A DNA stretch of 64,000 nt from Progne subis subis. Taxonomy: Eukaryota > Chordata > Aves > Passeriformes > Hirundinidae. The position numbers and the translations under genes are program-made. The stretch covers positions 5,742,532 through 5,806,531 of the forward strand of contig JAKJHU010000039.1 of assembly GCA_022316685.1 (NCBI GenBank), given 5' to 3'. A model generated the notes under the pieces. The model had not been told where the DNA came from. It searched no databases and saw nothing but the letters and a program-made list of their open reading frames with translations. The stretch's first letter is position 1, and each line of letters begins with the position of its first letter. Below, one piece after another: positions 37,801 through 49,581 of this stretch.

Positions 37801-40800
37801 GTGCAGTCTTGGAGAGCTCTTCAATCCTGACACCAAGAAAATCTTCAAATGGTGGCAGAAGCTGGAGTTAAGGTGGGTGCGTTCTGCCCCTCTTCTTCCA
37901 GTGACTACTATAGGGAAGTCTATGAAAACTTTTATGGAAACAGACTGCTTGACTCCTCCAGGCTGCAGGACCCCTCTCTCCCTCTGTGAAGGGAATGGAG
38001 GAAGGTGGTGGAGTCAACTAGCTAGTCTGGGATATGTCTTGGCATGCCCCAGGTTTGAACAATGAAGTCTCCTGTTGCTTGATCAAAGCAGTTAAAAAGA
38101 GCAAGTGTCCCATCAGGGTGCACCCAGACCAGAGCACAAGGGCAGAGATCCCAGACTTCAGACCTTATATCTACATTGCATGACAGGCTGGCATTGTGTT
38201 CATGTTCAGAAGCAAAATGGGCATTTTCCTCTCATTGAAAGACACACAAGTTAGAGCACAGAGTCGTGCTGATATGGCTGTACTACTGCACTTCAGCTCA
38301 TTCACATGGCCCTGGCTCAGGCAGATTTGGCACTGTACTCCCCAGTGTGAGATTAATAGATCCAGGAGAGCCCCAGCATGTCCACTGAGGGAGTTTTTTC
38401 CACTGCAAAAGTTTTGGGTGTTTCCACAGAGAGCACGCATGCTCTCTGCCATGCCTGAAATGGGGACAAAGGTCAGTGCTCACCCCCAAAGGCAGAAAAA
38501 GGGCTACACTCTGTGCTTGGTGATAATTGTGCTCAGCATGCCATGTAACACCACCAAGCAGCAGGGAAATGCTCTGAGTTTGCAAATTCATATACAAGAT
38601 AGTACAAATTGCCCCACTTGCTTTGTCCCTGCCCAGACTCACATCTGATCTCCAAATCCCAGCAGTTTTCACTGCAGAGGCAGAGGCCAGCCAACACCAC
38701 ATCTGCCAAAGTGCTGTTCATACGCCTGAGCAGTGGCTTCTGGTGGCTTTGAATACAGATGTGATTGTTTGTGAAATGTGGCAGTAAATACTGTTAACTT
38801 AAAGAGTTTTGAGAGTCTTTTTCTTTTTTTTACCTCAGTATTGTCAACCGCTTTTCCCACCACTCTTCTCCATTTTAAATCAGATTCAATTATCTCCATG
38901 GTTTTATTTTTCCTTTAGCAAAATATCTCTTTATCCAATCTTTATCCTTCATCAGTTTCCATTGAGTCCTGATGATATGCATTAACATATTAAAAAGAGT
39001 CATGCTATATGCTATGCTATTTCTATGCTATATCCATTGAAGTGTTACACAGGTAGAAACAACGTTATGTGCAGGTAAACAGAACTCCCACTGGAGTGAC
39101 GAAACTACTAAAAGAAATGTGCATTAAATTCCTCATGTGAAAAAAAATTATCTTAAATGTTGTGCTATCAGAATGGCTCAGGTGGTTAAACAGAACAAGG
39201 AGCTCTTTGTGTTCACCACTTAAGAAATGACACAAAATAAAGCTGGATTTTGCTGCAATGTAGATGTGCCAGAGGGATCTAGTCCTCAACTGCACCCAAA
39301 ACCCAAGTCTTCATTCCTTTTGAAGGGTATAAAATAGACACTTGAGGATGGGGGAAAGACAAAGCACTTGTCCTCATGCCTAGTTTTAAGCAGTAGCTTT
39401 CATGTTTTGCTGAATTGGGAGCAGTGACTTTATTGTGAAATTATTTGTATTTGACGACAGTCACTTCATTAGGTAACCTTAGCACCTGAGGAGGACAGCT
39501 AAGTTAGAAGTGGCACTATATTAGCACGAAGCCATTGTTCATCTGACATCTCTGGAAAGATGTTTGGGCACTTCATGTTCTCTCCATTGATTCCAATTTT
39601 GCTGGTGAGAGGGCTATTCTGGTCTTCATCATTGGCCCCTGTTTTTCCCCTGCCTTATTCTGCTTTCTGGTCTGGGGAGGAGGCAGCTTTCTGTCTTTAA
39701 CAAAGTCACACCAGTCAAGAAGTACTCCCTTGACATAACAGGCTGCACCATAACAGACTTGGACGAGTTAGCAATTTCACCTTGTTCTGCGGTGCACCTT
39801 GCTCTCCACCGTCCCTTCGGCCAGCGGCTCATTGTGTGGTAGGGACGCACTGTTCCTTTTCCATGGGTGCCTGGGCTGGTGCTGCTGTCTGTCTGCCTCA
39901 GCCTCGCAGGCATAGGAATTGCACACAAGCTATTTCCAGGCAGGCAGTCTTCTTAGACCTTTCTCTATAGATGCCAATTAGAAGATTAGCGTCTTTTCTC
40001 TCCCCCTCTTTGCTATTAAATAGTCACACAAAAGCTGAGCTGACAAATTGCTCTCTCTATGGTGTGGGACAAAGACAGACAATAGATCAACATCATCTAC
40101 TATACTCAAATCCTATTAATCACAGATTAATGAGAACATGTCTGGGGGGGAGAAATTACCAGAATGCGGGCATATTGTCTTGTTACTCATGTAACATCTG
40201 CTGTGGCTTTACCTTTAGTGTCATGTCATCCTTTATCACATTGAAATAATGTTTGTTCCAGAAACATAATTATGATAATGGGTCCTTCCTTTAACAATTA
40301 CTGAGGTACAGTAGGATTATATTTCTTAGCCACTTGGTTTAAAAAAATCTATCTCTTAACTACTTTCTGAATGCTTCTATTAGTCATTATCTGATTAAGG
40401 GAGATATGCTTATAGGCATTAATAGAAACTTGTTATTCTCTTTATTATTATTAATTATAATTTCATTCATTACTTCTCTGTGAAAATCACATGTGCTGAA
40501 GAAAAGCTAGAGTTTAGCTTTTAGTTTTTACACTTACAGAAATATTTCTCTTTCAGCTTTCTCTTAAACTACCGCTAATTTTTCATTAATTCACATTACA
40601 ACAGTACTGGACCACAATGTTTGTTTTGAAAAATGTTCACTTTTCTAGGTATCATCTGAAAATAATGCTATAGCTGAATTGCTTATCAATTTGTTCCCGT
40701 ATTATCTCTTCTACCATTGCCATTGATAAGGAATACTGTTCAGGGCAGCAGCCTAGCATGTATAATTGTCTCAGAGCATTTCAGTGGCGAGTCTGGATGT

Positions 40801-41083
40801 AAATTCAAAGTTTGGGGTTTAACTAATTAGAATTCTTCACGATTCCTAATATTATCCTCAATATGAAGCAGGATGCTTCACAGATAAATAGCGAAGCAAT
40901 TACAGCTATAATCAGCCGGGAAATAAAGAGGAACTGCAGTCTACAAGTGTGACCGTGAATTTCAAAAAATTATTCGGCCCTTGTTCATCACGTCCCTAGT
41001 ACTTGCGGGTCCCTGCTGGGCAGCCGCGCTGAGCAGGGCGGGGCCGGCCCGGGATGAACCGGCGCTGCGGCTCTCGCGGGTGT

Positions 41084-41110
41084 TTCAGCACCGCGGGCCG
41101 GGACAGCTCC
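41084..41110 (+). promoter_or_regulatory. Wide-spaced RE1/REST-like bipartite motif
   Basis: TTCAGCACC (41084-41092, 9 of 9) is followed after 8 bases by GGACAGCTCC (41101-41110, 9 of 10 against GGACAGCGCC). The gap is 6 bases longer than canonical, placing the half-sites about 17 bases apart, inside the reported wide-spacing class of REST sites. Function is an inference. Confidence 0.45.
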
Positions 41111-41179
41111 GCAGGGCAGCCGCGGGCTGCGCCGCCGCCCCGCCCCGCACTCGGACCGGGCATCGGCCCCGAGCCTGGC

Positions 41180-41191
41180 ATGGGAATGGGA

Positions 41192-41236
<45 letters not shown>

Positions 41237-41466
41237 GGTATGGGCATGGGCATGGGTATGGGCACGGGCGTGGGCATGGGCATCAGCATGGGCACGGGCA
41301 TGGGCAAGGGCATAGGTGTGGGCATGGGCATGGACAAAGACATGGTCACGGGCATGGGCGTGGGCACGGGTGTGGGAATGAGTGTGGGCACGGGCATGGA
41401 CACAGGCATGGGCACGGGCATGAGTGTGGGCACAGGCATGGGCACAGGCATGGGCACGGGCAGCGG
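41180..41466 (+). repeat. Hexanucleotide array (GGGCAT)n, about 48 units
   Basis: The first 14 or so units are nearly perfect ATGGGC repeats. Later units diverge mainly at the ATG part (GTG, ACG, ACA) while keeping the GGGC part. Because the unit is six bases without stops, all frames stay open, giving Met-Gly, Gly-His and Pro-Met readings. I interpret it as a simple-sequence array, not as a gene. Confidence 0.9.
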
Positions 41467-41650
41467 CCCCGCCATCCCGTTCCCAGCCCGCCCTGCCCCA
41501 CCACCCTTCCCCGAGTTTCTCTCACGTCCTCACCAAGGCCATTGGCGTGGGTCCCACCGCCCTGGCTATTCCCCCTCCAGAGGAGCTGACCAGAGCGCTG
41601 GACAGCGGTGCACACCCGGCGGGTGGGCCTGCCATCCCACCTAGATATAC

Positions 41651-44600
41651 ACAATCTACGTCTTGCAGTGCCAAAATGCCTTTTGAGCGTGCTGCTTAAT
41701 TAATCTCGGTGCAGCCGGGAACTGCTGGTGCTGCCACTGTGCTGGCTGCTTGCTGCAGCACCCAGATCACAGGCACCAGGTTCCCCTGGCAGGTGACACA
41801 GCCGTCGCCTGAGCGCCCAGCATCACCTGCAGAGCCAAGGACCATTTGCACTGGATTCACAGCTGCCCTGACAGGGAGCAGGAAAACACCTCAGGGGGCC
41901 AATAAGCCAATGAACATTGCTATGGCCACTACATGGTAACCTCCGATCTTCCTCAGGACCTAGGCATTCTGGTGCAGCATCGCACGTAAGTGCCACTGCT
42001 CACGTGTGATTCAGAAACCTACAGCCTCTTCTTAAGGTAGCCTTGTTAGCCACGTGTTTGGAAAAACAAAAAAGGGATTATAAGCTTCTGTAATGCATTA
42101 CACCATATTTTACACCCTCATACAACAGTTTATCACACGCACCCAAGATACAGAAAACCAGACCAAATAATTTTATCTGTCCAAGGACCATCCACCCATT
42201 CCCTTTCTAAGTGTCCCTCATGAGTTAGTTGTATTGGGTCACTCTCCAACCCTTCTGTAGGGATGAGGTCACTCCTCTTGAATTATTAAAATATTCACAG
42301 AGAAGGGGGAAGAGAGTGATCAGCTTTGTTGCCTGGTGTCTAAGAGAACCAGAGGAAAATCTAACCATCTGTCCCAGTCCCTGCCCCAAGAGTGGCTCAT
42401 GCAACTTCATCCAACAGTTGTTCTGTACAGTACCTTACAGCTTGGCTGCCTGCAGGAATATTTTACCCAGACTACAAGGAATCTATCATGAAGCATGAAG
42501 CCCCATAACTCTTACCCATCTCTGAGGAAAGAAGCCCAGCAGAGTGGTCTGGTTCCACCAAAGTGGATGGCATGAGGAAACAGAGGTGATACGCAGCATC
42601 TTCACCAGGCCTTGGTGAAATTAGTGGATCTTAGTAAATTGGGAAGTCCTACTTTTTAGCTCTTGGCGTGGGCAGACAGATCTAATTCCTCCCAAGTCCT
42701 CCTCTCCCACCAACATCCAGCATGACCAATCTATTTATTCAATTACCAAATATAAGGCCAGTGATAAATCTGCCAGAGCTTTCTGCATCTGACTAACAGA
42801 AAGGGGAAAAAAAGTGACTCCAGGGGTGTCAAATGTGAAATCTGTCATGAGGATTTCAGCAGACTCTAAGTGCATGGTTGTTGTGTCCCTCTGAGGAATG
42901 GTTTATCCCCTCAGAGTCCCCCTGAAGCCTGTGCTATGTAGTTTAACCCTTCTTCCCTATCTTACCTACTCCTGGTCCTATTGGCTCAGGGCCAATATCC
43001 TTCCTTGGCCCAAAAACTAGATCAACCCTCGTCTCTTCCTGTTTGCTCTCCCTCTCCTCGCACTCCTGGAACATCACATTGAGAACAAAGCTTGGACTGA
43101 AGCTGGGGTGAGAGCCACTCTTTTGAAATCTTTATTCTGTCTCTATGAAATATATTTCCCTTAAATTCCAACAACTGAGCTAGCTAGAGCCTGAGGGGTA
43201 GCTAGAGGGAGTGTATTTCACATGGTGGCTGATTCACTATCCTGTGGAGAGAGTCTTACTGAGACCACCTTTCTGACAGAGCAAAGCTTAGAACAGGTAG
43301 ATACTATGACCTGACAAGATCAGGGTCCTTCAAAGTATGCTCAAAAAAAATCAACAGGTGTGTGAGATCCACAACAGAGCCACCTTCAAAGTAGGGAGAC
43401 TTTGGGTAGCAGTTTCTCAAAATAGTCTTAAGGGTTACATTGGGATTTAGGCACCTTATCTCTGTCCAAATTCTGCTCCGTTTTGTGGCTTCGGCCTGTA
43501 AAATGTGGATACATACCCTTTCCAAGTGACTGTGAGGATAAAAGTATTAATGGTTTTGAGGTAATGGTACTAAAATTCTGGTAATGGGTATCCAAAGATA
43601 GCTGAGGGCTGCTTACTCACACTGTGCTTCCTTTCTCAATAACTAATAGCATGTCTAGGCTTTGATGTTGATGGCTAGGCAGAAGAGTGGTCTTGATTAA
43701 AAGCATTAATTTACCTCTCGCAGATAACAGATTCATATACACAGGTCTAAATCAGGAGTAACTGCATCAAAATAAACAGCCCTTGGGTGAAACAGGTGTA
43801 AAAGAGAAGAGAACCAGACCCTGCATCTAGCAGTTATATGACAAGGTAAATGCGCAAACACAAGGAAAGTGAATTATTGTTATTATATGTGCACGTCACA
43901 TGCAGTACCGTTAAAATCTAATGCTACAAACAAAACACCTTTCAAGCCTGCAAAGTATAGGCAATAGGGGCTGTCAAGAATTCATTAGAACCTGTGAATG
44001 CTTCCTTTGTATATGTTGTTTTCATTGCAGCACTGATATAAATCGGGAGTAGCTTCATTTGCTGAAAACTGGCAGAATAAAAAAAATCAGGTCTTTTAGC
44101 TTTAAAGAAATTAACTGAGATCCATTGACTCAAGAAAATCCTTAAAATTTTGAATTACATCTTAAATGAACATTTAATTTTATAATTTGTCAACTTAGAT
44201 AATAATATTAAGAGATCTATGCTAATACAAACCATTGTGTTAATTACAGTAAAAGCCATTAAATTAAATTCAGTTCCTGGAATCAATAGCATTTCTTCAA
44301 GTACCATTTCTAATTATGGCCATACCTTCCATTTGGACTTTTATTAATGCATATGTTATATCTGTCACCTTCTTCAGTTGTGAGCAAACTCACTGTATGT
44401 TAATTCACACCTGATAAAAATCGTTTTTCTGGTACTTACCTTCTAAACCTGATGATAGGATGTGTCAACACCTATAGGATTTTTTTGGGTTTTTTGAGGA
44501 TTTTGTGAAAGTTACATTCTTTTTATTTTAAATTTGCTGCTAAATGACAGTTTCCAATTCTAATTATAAAAATGGACAATAAAAATGAAGAGTACAAGTC

Positions 44601-46080
44601 TTTATTGTCTTTGATGCAGTCTCTATTGTAACCTCTAGACATGCTGTGAAGTAACAAATTCTGAGTAGATTATACTTCAGAAGATGCTACTTTAGAAATT
44701 TCTCTTCTCACTTCAAGGAGAAGTTCTTTCATGCTTCCACAAAGATAAAGGATGCCAATAGTTATTTAGGCACACTTTCCCCTGTCCTCAATAATCTGTT
44801 TATATTAAGTTCAGATCAAATACTCTAGAAAATTATCCATCGCACCTGCCTTCCTGTTCATCACACATTTTCACATTGTGCATCACAACGTGATACAAAA
44901 GCATCAAAGTCAAAAGCATCACCTCAGTTAAGAGACTCTCTTATGACAAACTGCCAGGACACACTAAAGACGGATGTGAGTACAAAATACCTCATGCTAA
45001 TTTCCAGCACATTTCATCTCCACAGCCTTACCTCCCTTTATCAACCATGTCACCAGTGAACTCCTTCAAAGTGACATAACCTTAATTACATTTTAACTTG
45101 ATCCCAGAGGAAAGCGATATCTTCATTAACTGTTGGGAGGCAATCTTCAGGCTGAGTTGGAGGTGTATTTTTACACAGACTGGTGTTCTCAGGAAAGACA
45201 CAACTACAACAATGTGTTAGAAAAATACAGTCTTTTCTTTAGTTCTCAGTTATCCTTAGATAGATTATGAAAACACTGAGGTTTTTGTTGTTTGGAGTTT
45301 TTTGGGGGAAAAAAGCACCTTTCATGTGACAATAACTTTCAGAGACAGCTCACCGTAGCCTAAGTGAGACATTTTGGACAGCTTTTTTTGGTCTCTCTGT
45401 AGCTCTTGACTCAGCCCAAGCATGACAAACCCACCCTTAGTCTCCACGATTTTTTCCACACCATTGGTGTCCCTAGGGAAACTCTTCATTTTAGTGTAGG
45501 CCAAGAATTCTGTACAGGCATAGTAACATTTGGCATTCCTAACACACCTGTAAGCCCTAAGGTCACCCCAAAGAACAACAGTGCCACTAGTGAGGAAATA
45601 ACTATCTGAGCAGAAGAGACAGAGAAGGGAAATGCTGACAAGTGTGATCAATTATGAAAAAAAAAACAGTTGTATTTCAGGCAGAGAGGCAACCACTAAG
45701 GTAAGTGGAAGTGTTACCAGAGTCAAACAAAGAGCTGAAAAAAATATGAGAGACAACAGGAAGAAAAAAGCATTGTGGCTCATGAAAATTTGGCGGTTAA
45801 GGAAGAGCAGATTCCACTTTCAAGCGCCAAAATCTGCCAGAACATCTGCCCAGCAGGCTGGGGAGGTCCTGACCAGAGGGATTACACATCACTGCTCATT
45901 GCTGCATTATTACACACCACAAATAACGCTCATTTGTTAGAGGACAGACCTTTGTGTCAGTTGCTGTCTGCTCATGTTTATCAGGTTGCCAGCATGAAAG
46001 CTCTCTGTATATGCATATATCATCACCATGGAAAAATTATCATACCAAAACATCCAATTTTTACCCTTTACATGTACTTG
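41651..46080. other. Intergenic spacer
   Basis: AT-rich with no recognisable exon. A possible LTR is listed separately at 42879-43173. The part at 44130-44640 is strongly AT-rich with many ATTA cores. Confidence 0.5.
42879..43173 (+). repeat. Possible solo LTR
   Basis: The segment begins TGTTGTGTCC and ends TTCCAACA. It has a promoter-like, C-rich middle and a U5-like end with CTTTATTCTGTCTC. No target duplication could be matched, so the assignment is tentative. Confidence 0.3.
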
Positions 46081-46085
46081 CATGT

Positions 46086-46583
46086 TGTACCGGCTTGAAG
46101 GCAAAACCAGCGAGAGACTCCAAGTCAGAAAAAAACAATTTAATAGAAGAGGGAAAAAAAAGGTAAAATAAAATAAAATAAAACGCATGCAATAGTACAA
46201 AAGATTACTGACAGAGTCAGAATACAACCTGAAACCGTGGTGGTAGCAGTCCAGATGAAGTGGTCTTGTTGAAGCAGTGCTCCTGCAGAAAGGTCTGGTA
46301 GCTCTTGTCCTCTGGGAATCCACTGGATAAGGCTGCCTGTGCTGTCCCAAATCCCAGATTATATAGGTGGGAATGCTTGGCTCCTCCCCCTGGGCGGAGC
46401 ATCTCACAATGGACTGATATCATTTTATCAGTCTTGCAATGGGTCCTTGATTGCCCACTAAACAGAGATAGCTCCTGGAGGGAGTTATCTATGAGTCATG
46501 CAGCAGGGCATTGATGGGCCATTGACAGAAGATAGTCTGGAGGGAGGGGGCAAGGGAAACACTGCCCAACCTAGCTTTCAACA
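46086..46583 (-). repeat. Solo LTR of an endogenous retrovirus
   Basis: The plus strand begins TGTACCGGCTTGAAGG and ends GCTTTCAACA. Read on the minus strand the element has TG...CA termini and a TATATAA box near 46365, just downstream of a GGGGGAGGAGCC segment, which is typical of U3. It also has a long U5-like region with an AAAAT-type repeat at about 46163-46183. No internal retroviral sequence flanks it. The pentamer CATGT occurs at 46081-46085 and again at 46587-46591, three bases beyond the right end, so a target duplication is possible but not clean. Confidence 0.6.
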
Positions 46584-46741
46584 GCTCATGTAGATGGTGA
46601 TAGAATACATATTTTGGGCACATCTTACATTGTAACCTAGGATACATAGAAAGCATTAGATAACTTTCTGGTCAGTGCTGTTGTCATCAAAACACTTGCT
46701 CTCATGTTATTTTACAGTAAAGTACCCAACAATAAATGTTT

Positions 46742-48367
46742 GCATGGTGTCCCTCAGGGGTCTGTGCTGGGGCCAGTTCTGTTCAATATTTTTATTGACG
46801 ACATGGATGAAGGCATGGAGTCTTTCTGTCGGGGAGCTTCCCCGACATTCAGGTGGTTTCAGGGTCTTTTTCCCCCCTGCACAGCTCCGAGCCAAGCCAA
46901 AGGAAGAGACGGAGTCTTCAGGTGTAGATTTTTCAAGGTTGCATTTTTCGTTTGTTGTTTCTTATCTTACAAGTTTCTCACAGTCCAACATGATGTTTGC
47001 AGCTGCATGGACTTCTCACGTCTCCCCCTGAGCTGGGCAGTCCTTAATCTTTTATACTAATTACTACGTATTTGTTATTTACTATTTCTTACTAATGTCT
47101 ATCACTATTACTAAAAAGGTCATCTATACACTGACCCAATCCTCACTAACTACTTTGTGCCAACGTCACTGCAGAAATGGAGTGAGGGAAGGAGAAGGAA
47201 GAAGAAGGAGACAATGCCCCAGATTCTCCATCTTGTCCCCATTCACTCCAATGCTATGAACCTAAAATTACTATTTTTTCGCTCTATGATAAACTAAACT
47301 ACTATTTTTCACACTCTCGTGGCTTGCAAACCCTCTCTCAGTTTAGGAAGTTTTTCCCATAGACTGAGATCAAAGCCAGTGTCCCTCTGAGCTCTGGGCT
47401 GGAGTCTCAGAGCCCCCTGCCCAAGTCCCTGACCCTCCAGGGCAACCAAAGGAATGCCCTGGACTCCAACATCTTTCATTAGTAAATTTGCAGATGACAC
47501 TAAGCTGGGAGCGTGTGTCGACCTGTTGGAAGGACAAAGAGCTTTGCAGAAAGACCTGTAACAGTTGTACAGATGGGCAGAGTCCAATAGGATGAGGTTT
47601 AATAAGTCCAAGTGCCGAGTCCTGCACTTTGGCCGCAATAACCCCTGGCAGCATTATAGGCTGTGGACAATGGCTGGACAGTGCCCAAGAGGAAAGGGAC
47701 CTGGGGGTGCTGGTGCCAGCAGCTGAACATGAGCCAGCAGTGTGCTCAGGTGGCCAAGAGGGCCAATGGCATCCTGGCCTGGATCAGGAATGGTGTGGGC
47801 AGCAGGAGCAGGGAGGTCATTCTTCCCCTGTACTCGGCACTGGTGAGGCCACACCTTGAGTGCTGTGTCCAGCTCTGGGCCCCTCAGTTTAGGAAGGATG
47901 TTGAGATGCTTGAGCATGTCCAGAGGAGGGCAACGAGGCTGGTGAGGGGCTTGGAGCACAAGCCGTATGAAGAACGACTGAAGGAACTGGGGGTGTTTAG
48001 CCTGGAGAAAAGGAGACTCAGAGGTGACCTTATCACTCCCTACAACTTCCTGAAGGGTGGCTGTGGTCAGCTGGGGGTTGGTCTCTTTCTTCAGGCAACA
48101 ACAGACAGAACAAGAGGACACAGTCTCAAGCTGCAACAAGGGAGATATAGGCTGCATATCAGGAAAAAGTTTTTCACTGAAAGAGTGATAAAGTACTGGA
48201 ATGACTTGCCCGGGGAGGTGGTGGAGTCACCATCCCTAGATGTGTTTAAAAAAAGCCTGGATGTGGCACCTGGTGTCATGGTCTAGTTGAGGTATTAGAT
48301 ATGGGTTGGACTCAATGATCTTGAAGGTCTCTTCCAACCTAAAAATTCTGTGATTCTGTGATTCTGT
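46742..48367 (+). mobile_element. CR1 LINE interrupted by a solo LTR
   Basis: This is a 5'-truncated CR1 on the plus strand. The left part (46742-46826) encodes the reverse transcriptase segment [20 protein letters not shown] 645-bp LTR interrupts it at 46827-47471, and the frame resumes at 47472-47477 with the FADDTKLG-type catalytic region. The right part contains [11 protein letters not shown], then [20 protein letters not shown], then [18 protein letters not shown]. The 3' end is TTGGACTCAATGATCTTG followed by GATTCTGT octamer repeats (48346-48367). It is disrupted by frameshifts as well as by the LTR. Confidence 0.92.
46827..47471 (-). repeat. Solo LTR (ERVK-like, 6-bp target duplication) nested in CR1
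   Basis: A 645-bp element with TG...CA termini. It begins TGTCGGGGAGCTTCCCC and ends GGACTCCAACA on the plus strand. It is flanked by identical TCTTTC hexamers (46821-46826 and 47472-47477), and deleting it with one hexamer restores the CR1 frame. A TATAAAA on the minus strand (47050-47056) suggests that the sense direction is minus. Six-base duplications are usual for alpha/beta-like (ERVK) elements. No internal region remains, so it arose by LTR-LTR recombination. Confidence 0.88.
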
Positions 48368-48863
48368 GACACTGCCTTAAGCAGAAAAATACATTCTTCA
48401 AAGCATCTACTTATGTATATTATGAGCTAATCCTCTTCCAGTAAAAAAAGACATTCAGAGCTAGGCCCTGATTTAGAAATTTCACTAGTAGTAAGTGGAG
48501 CTGTCAGACATGCACAGCTTTAGATGACTGGAGGTGAGGTGGGACAAACATTTCTACAGCGAAGCACCAGGTGACCTCAGTCAGCATCCAGAACGAGCAG
48601 CCATCTAAACCCTCTGTTGAAAAATGTGATTTCACTGAAGACCTCCAACACTGCACTGGCATGCTCTCAGGGGCACTGGGTGACCACCTCATTGCACTTG
48701 ATGACCATCATCAGCATTCACCAGCAGCTCCTCTCTCTGCTCATGAGCTTCTGCAGGTGGGAGGAGGAGGAAGGACTACAGGCTGCTCTCTCCTTCACTC
48801 TGTGCTCTTTTTCAATGCTACTCACTCTCCACACCCTGACATAAACCAGAGAGGGAACTTATG

Positions 48864-49576
48864 TGTTGAGGGTTAAGTTTTCCTGTGGAATTTTTCCCCC
48901 CTATAAGTTGCTGGGAGACTAAATACTGATGCTTAAAGGGTGCTTAACCCGTACAAAAGAGGTGGATCACTTAGTTTAGGGGCAAGGGAAAGGCTCCTGG
49001 GAGCTGAGGGTAGGGGTCTCTCTGCTCTTGGTTTTTCCAGGGACAACGGTCAGGCGACAGCTGGCTGCATGGAGTCCACAGTGAACAGAGGAGTCCAGTC
49101 CTGGGAATTCTATCATCTGCTGGAACACCCAGGAATTCGGAGTTTTTCGCCTGCCCTGCTGGATCTGGGTCAGCCCGGGTCCAGCCGCCGCGGCTTCTCC
49201 AGCACTGCTCACTTTGCCTGCCGAGACACTCCACTGTTTCCAGCCATCAGCCCCGGAGTTTCCACCACTTTGGCTTGGTGCTCTTGGGGTCCCAAGAGAT
49301 CAGACTGCCCGGGGCTTGTGAGACAAAGCCCCTCGGGGTTCTTGGTTCTGTTTATTATTATTATAATTGCTGTTGTTGTTTGTCTGTCCTGTTATATTTA
49401 CTATAAAGGACTGTTATTCCTTTCCCCATAGCTCTGACTGAAAAGTTTTTTTTAACCTTCCAAATTATAATAACACGGAGGGAAGGGATTGGAATTCCCC
49501 ATTCCTGACTGGAATTCCCCATTCCTAGAGAGGCCTGTCTCTCCTTAGCAGATACCTGTCTTTTCAAACCAAGACA
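48864..49576 (+). repeat. Solo LTR of an endogenous retrovirus
   Basis: A 713-bp element beginning TGTTGAGGGTTAAG and ending TTTTCAAACCAAGACA. Flanking pentamers TTATG (48859-48863) and ATATG (49577-49581) match at four of five bases, an acceptable decayed 5-bp duplication of ERVL type. It contains a tandem 20-bp duplication (49490-49509 and 49510-49529) near the 3' end. The open frame at 48940-49431 within it is a chance frame. Confidence 0.65.
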
Positions 49577-49581
49577 ATATG

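Larger units (their letters stand above)
31006..40975. other. Intergenic spacer
   Basis: No gene was recognised. It contains an interrupted G run (31213-31245) followed by GTTT-rich sequence, and a T-rich tract (34779-34814). A short open segment at 37796-37900 (with KWWQKLELRW before a GTGGGT) was not recognisable as a known exon. The AT-rich block 36750-37140, with E-boxes at 36968-36973 and 36992-36997, has the look of a conserved enhancer, but this was not tested. Confidence 0.5.
40990..41650. promoter_or_regulatory. Isolated GC/CpG island containing a hexamer array
   Basis: A sharply bounded GC-rich block sits in AT-rich surroundings about 22 kb upstream of INSM1. Its left part (41030-41170) is CpG-dense and carries the RE1-like motif. 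The middle is the GGGCAT array, and the right part (41463-41640) is C-rich. It could be an orphan promoter, silencer or GC-rich minisatellite locus. No transcript evidence is available from sequence. Confidence 0.5.

Noticed and set aside
37796..37880. Short open segment with KWWQKLELRW before a GTGGGT
   Set aside because: No acceptor or protein family could be identified. It was left as unexplained spacer.
40981..41644. Overlapping open frames rich in Gly-His or Met-Gly dipeptides, and their Pro-Met mirror
   Set aside because: They are created by the stop-free hexamer array, which opens several frames at once. The first starts with a vaguely signal-like segment, but nothing else supports a protein.
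48940..49431. A 163-codon plus-strand frame with a hydrophobic C-terminal segment
   Set aside because: It lies entirely inside a solo LTR, and the hydrophobic stretch comes from T-rich LTR sequence.
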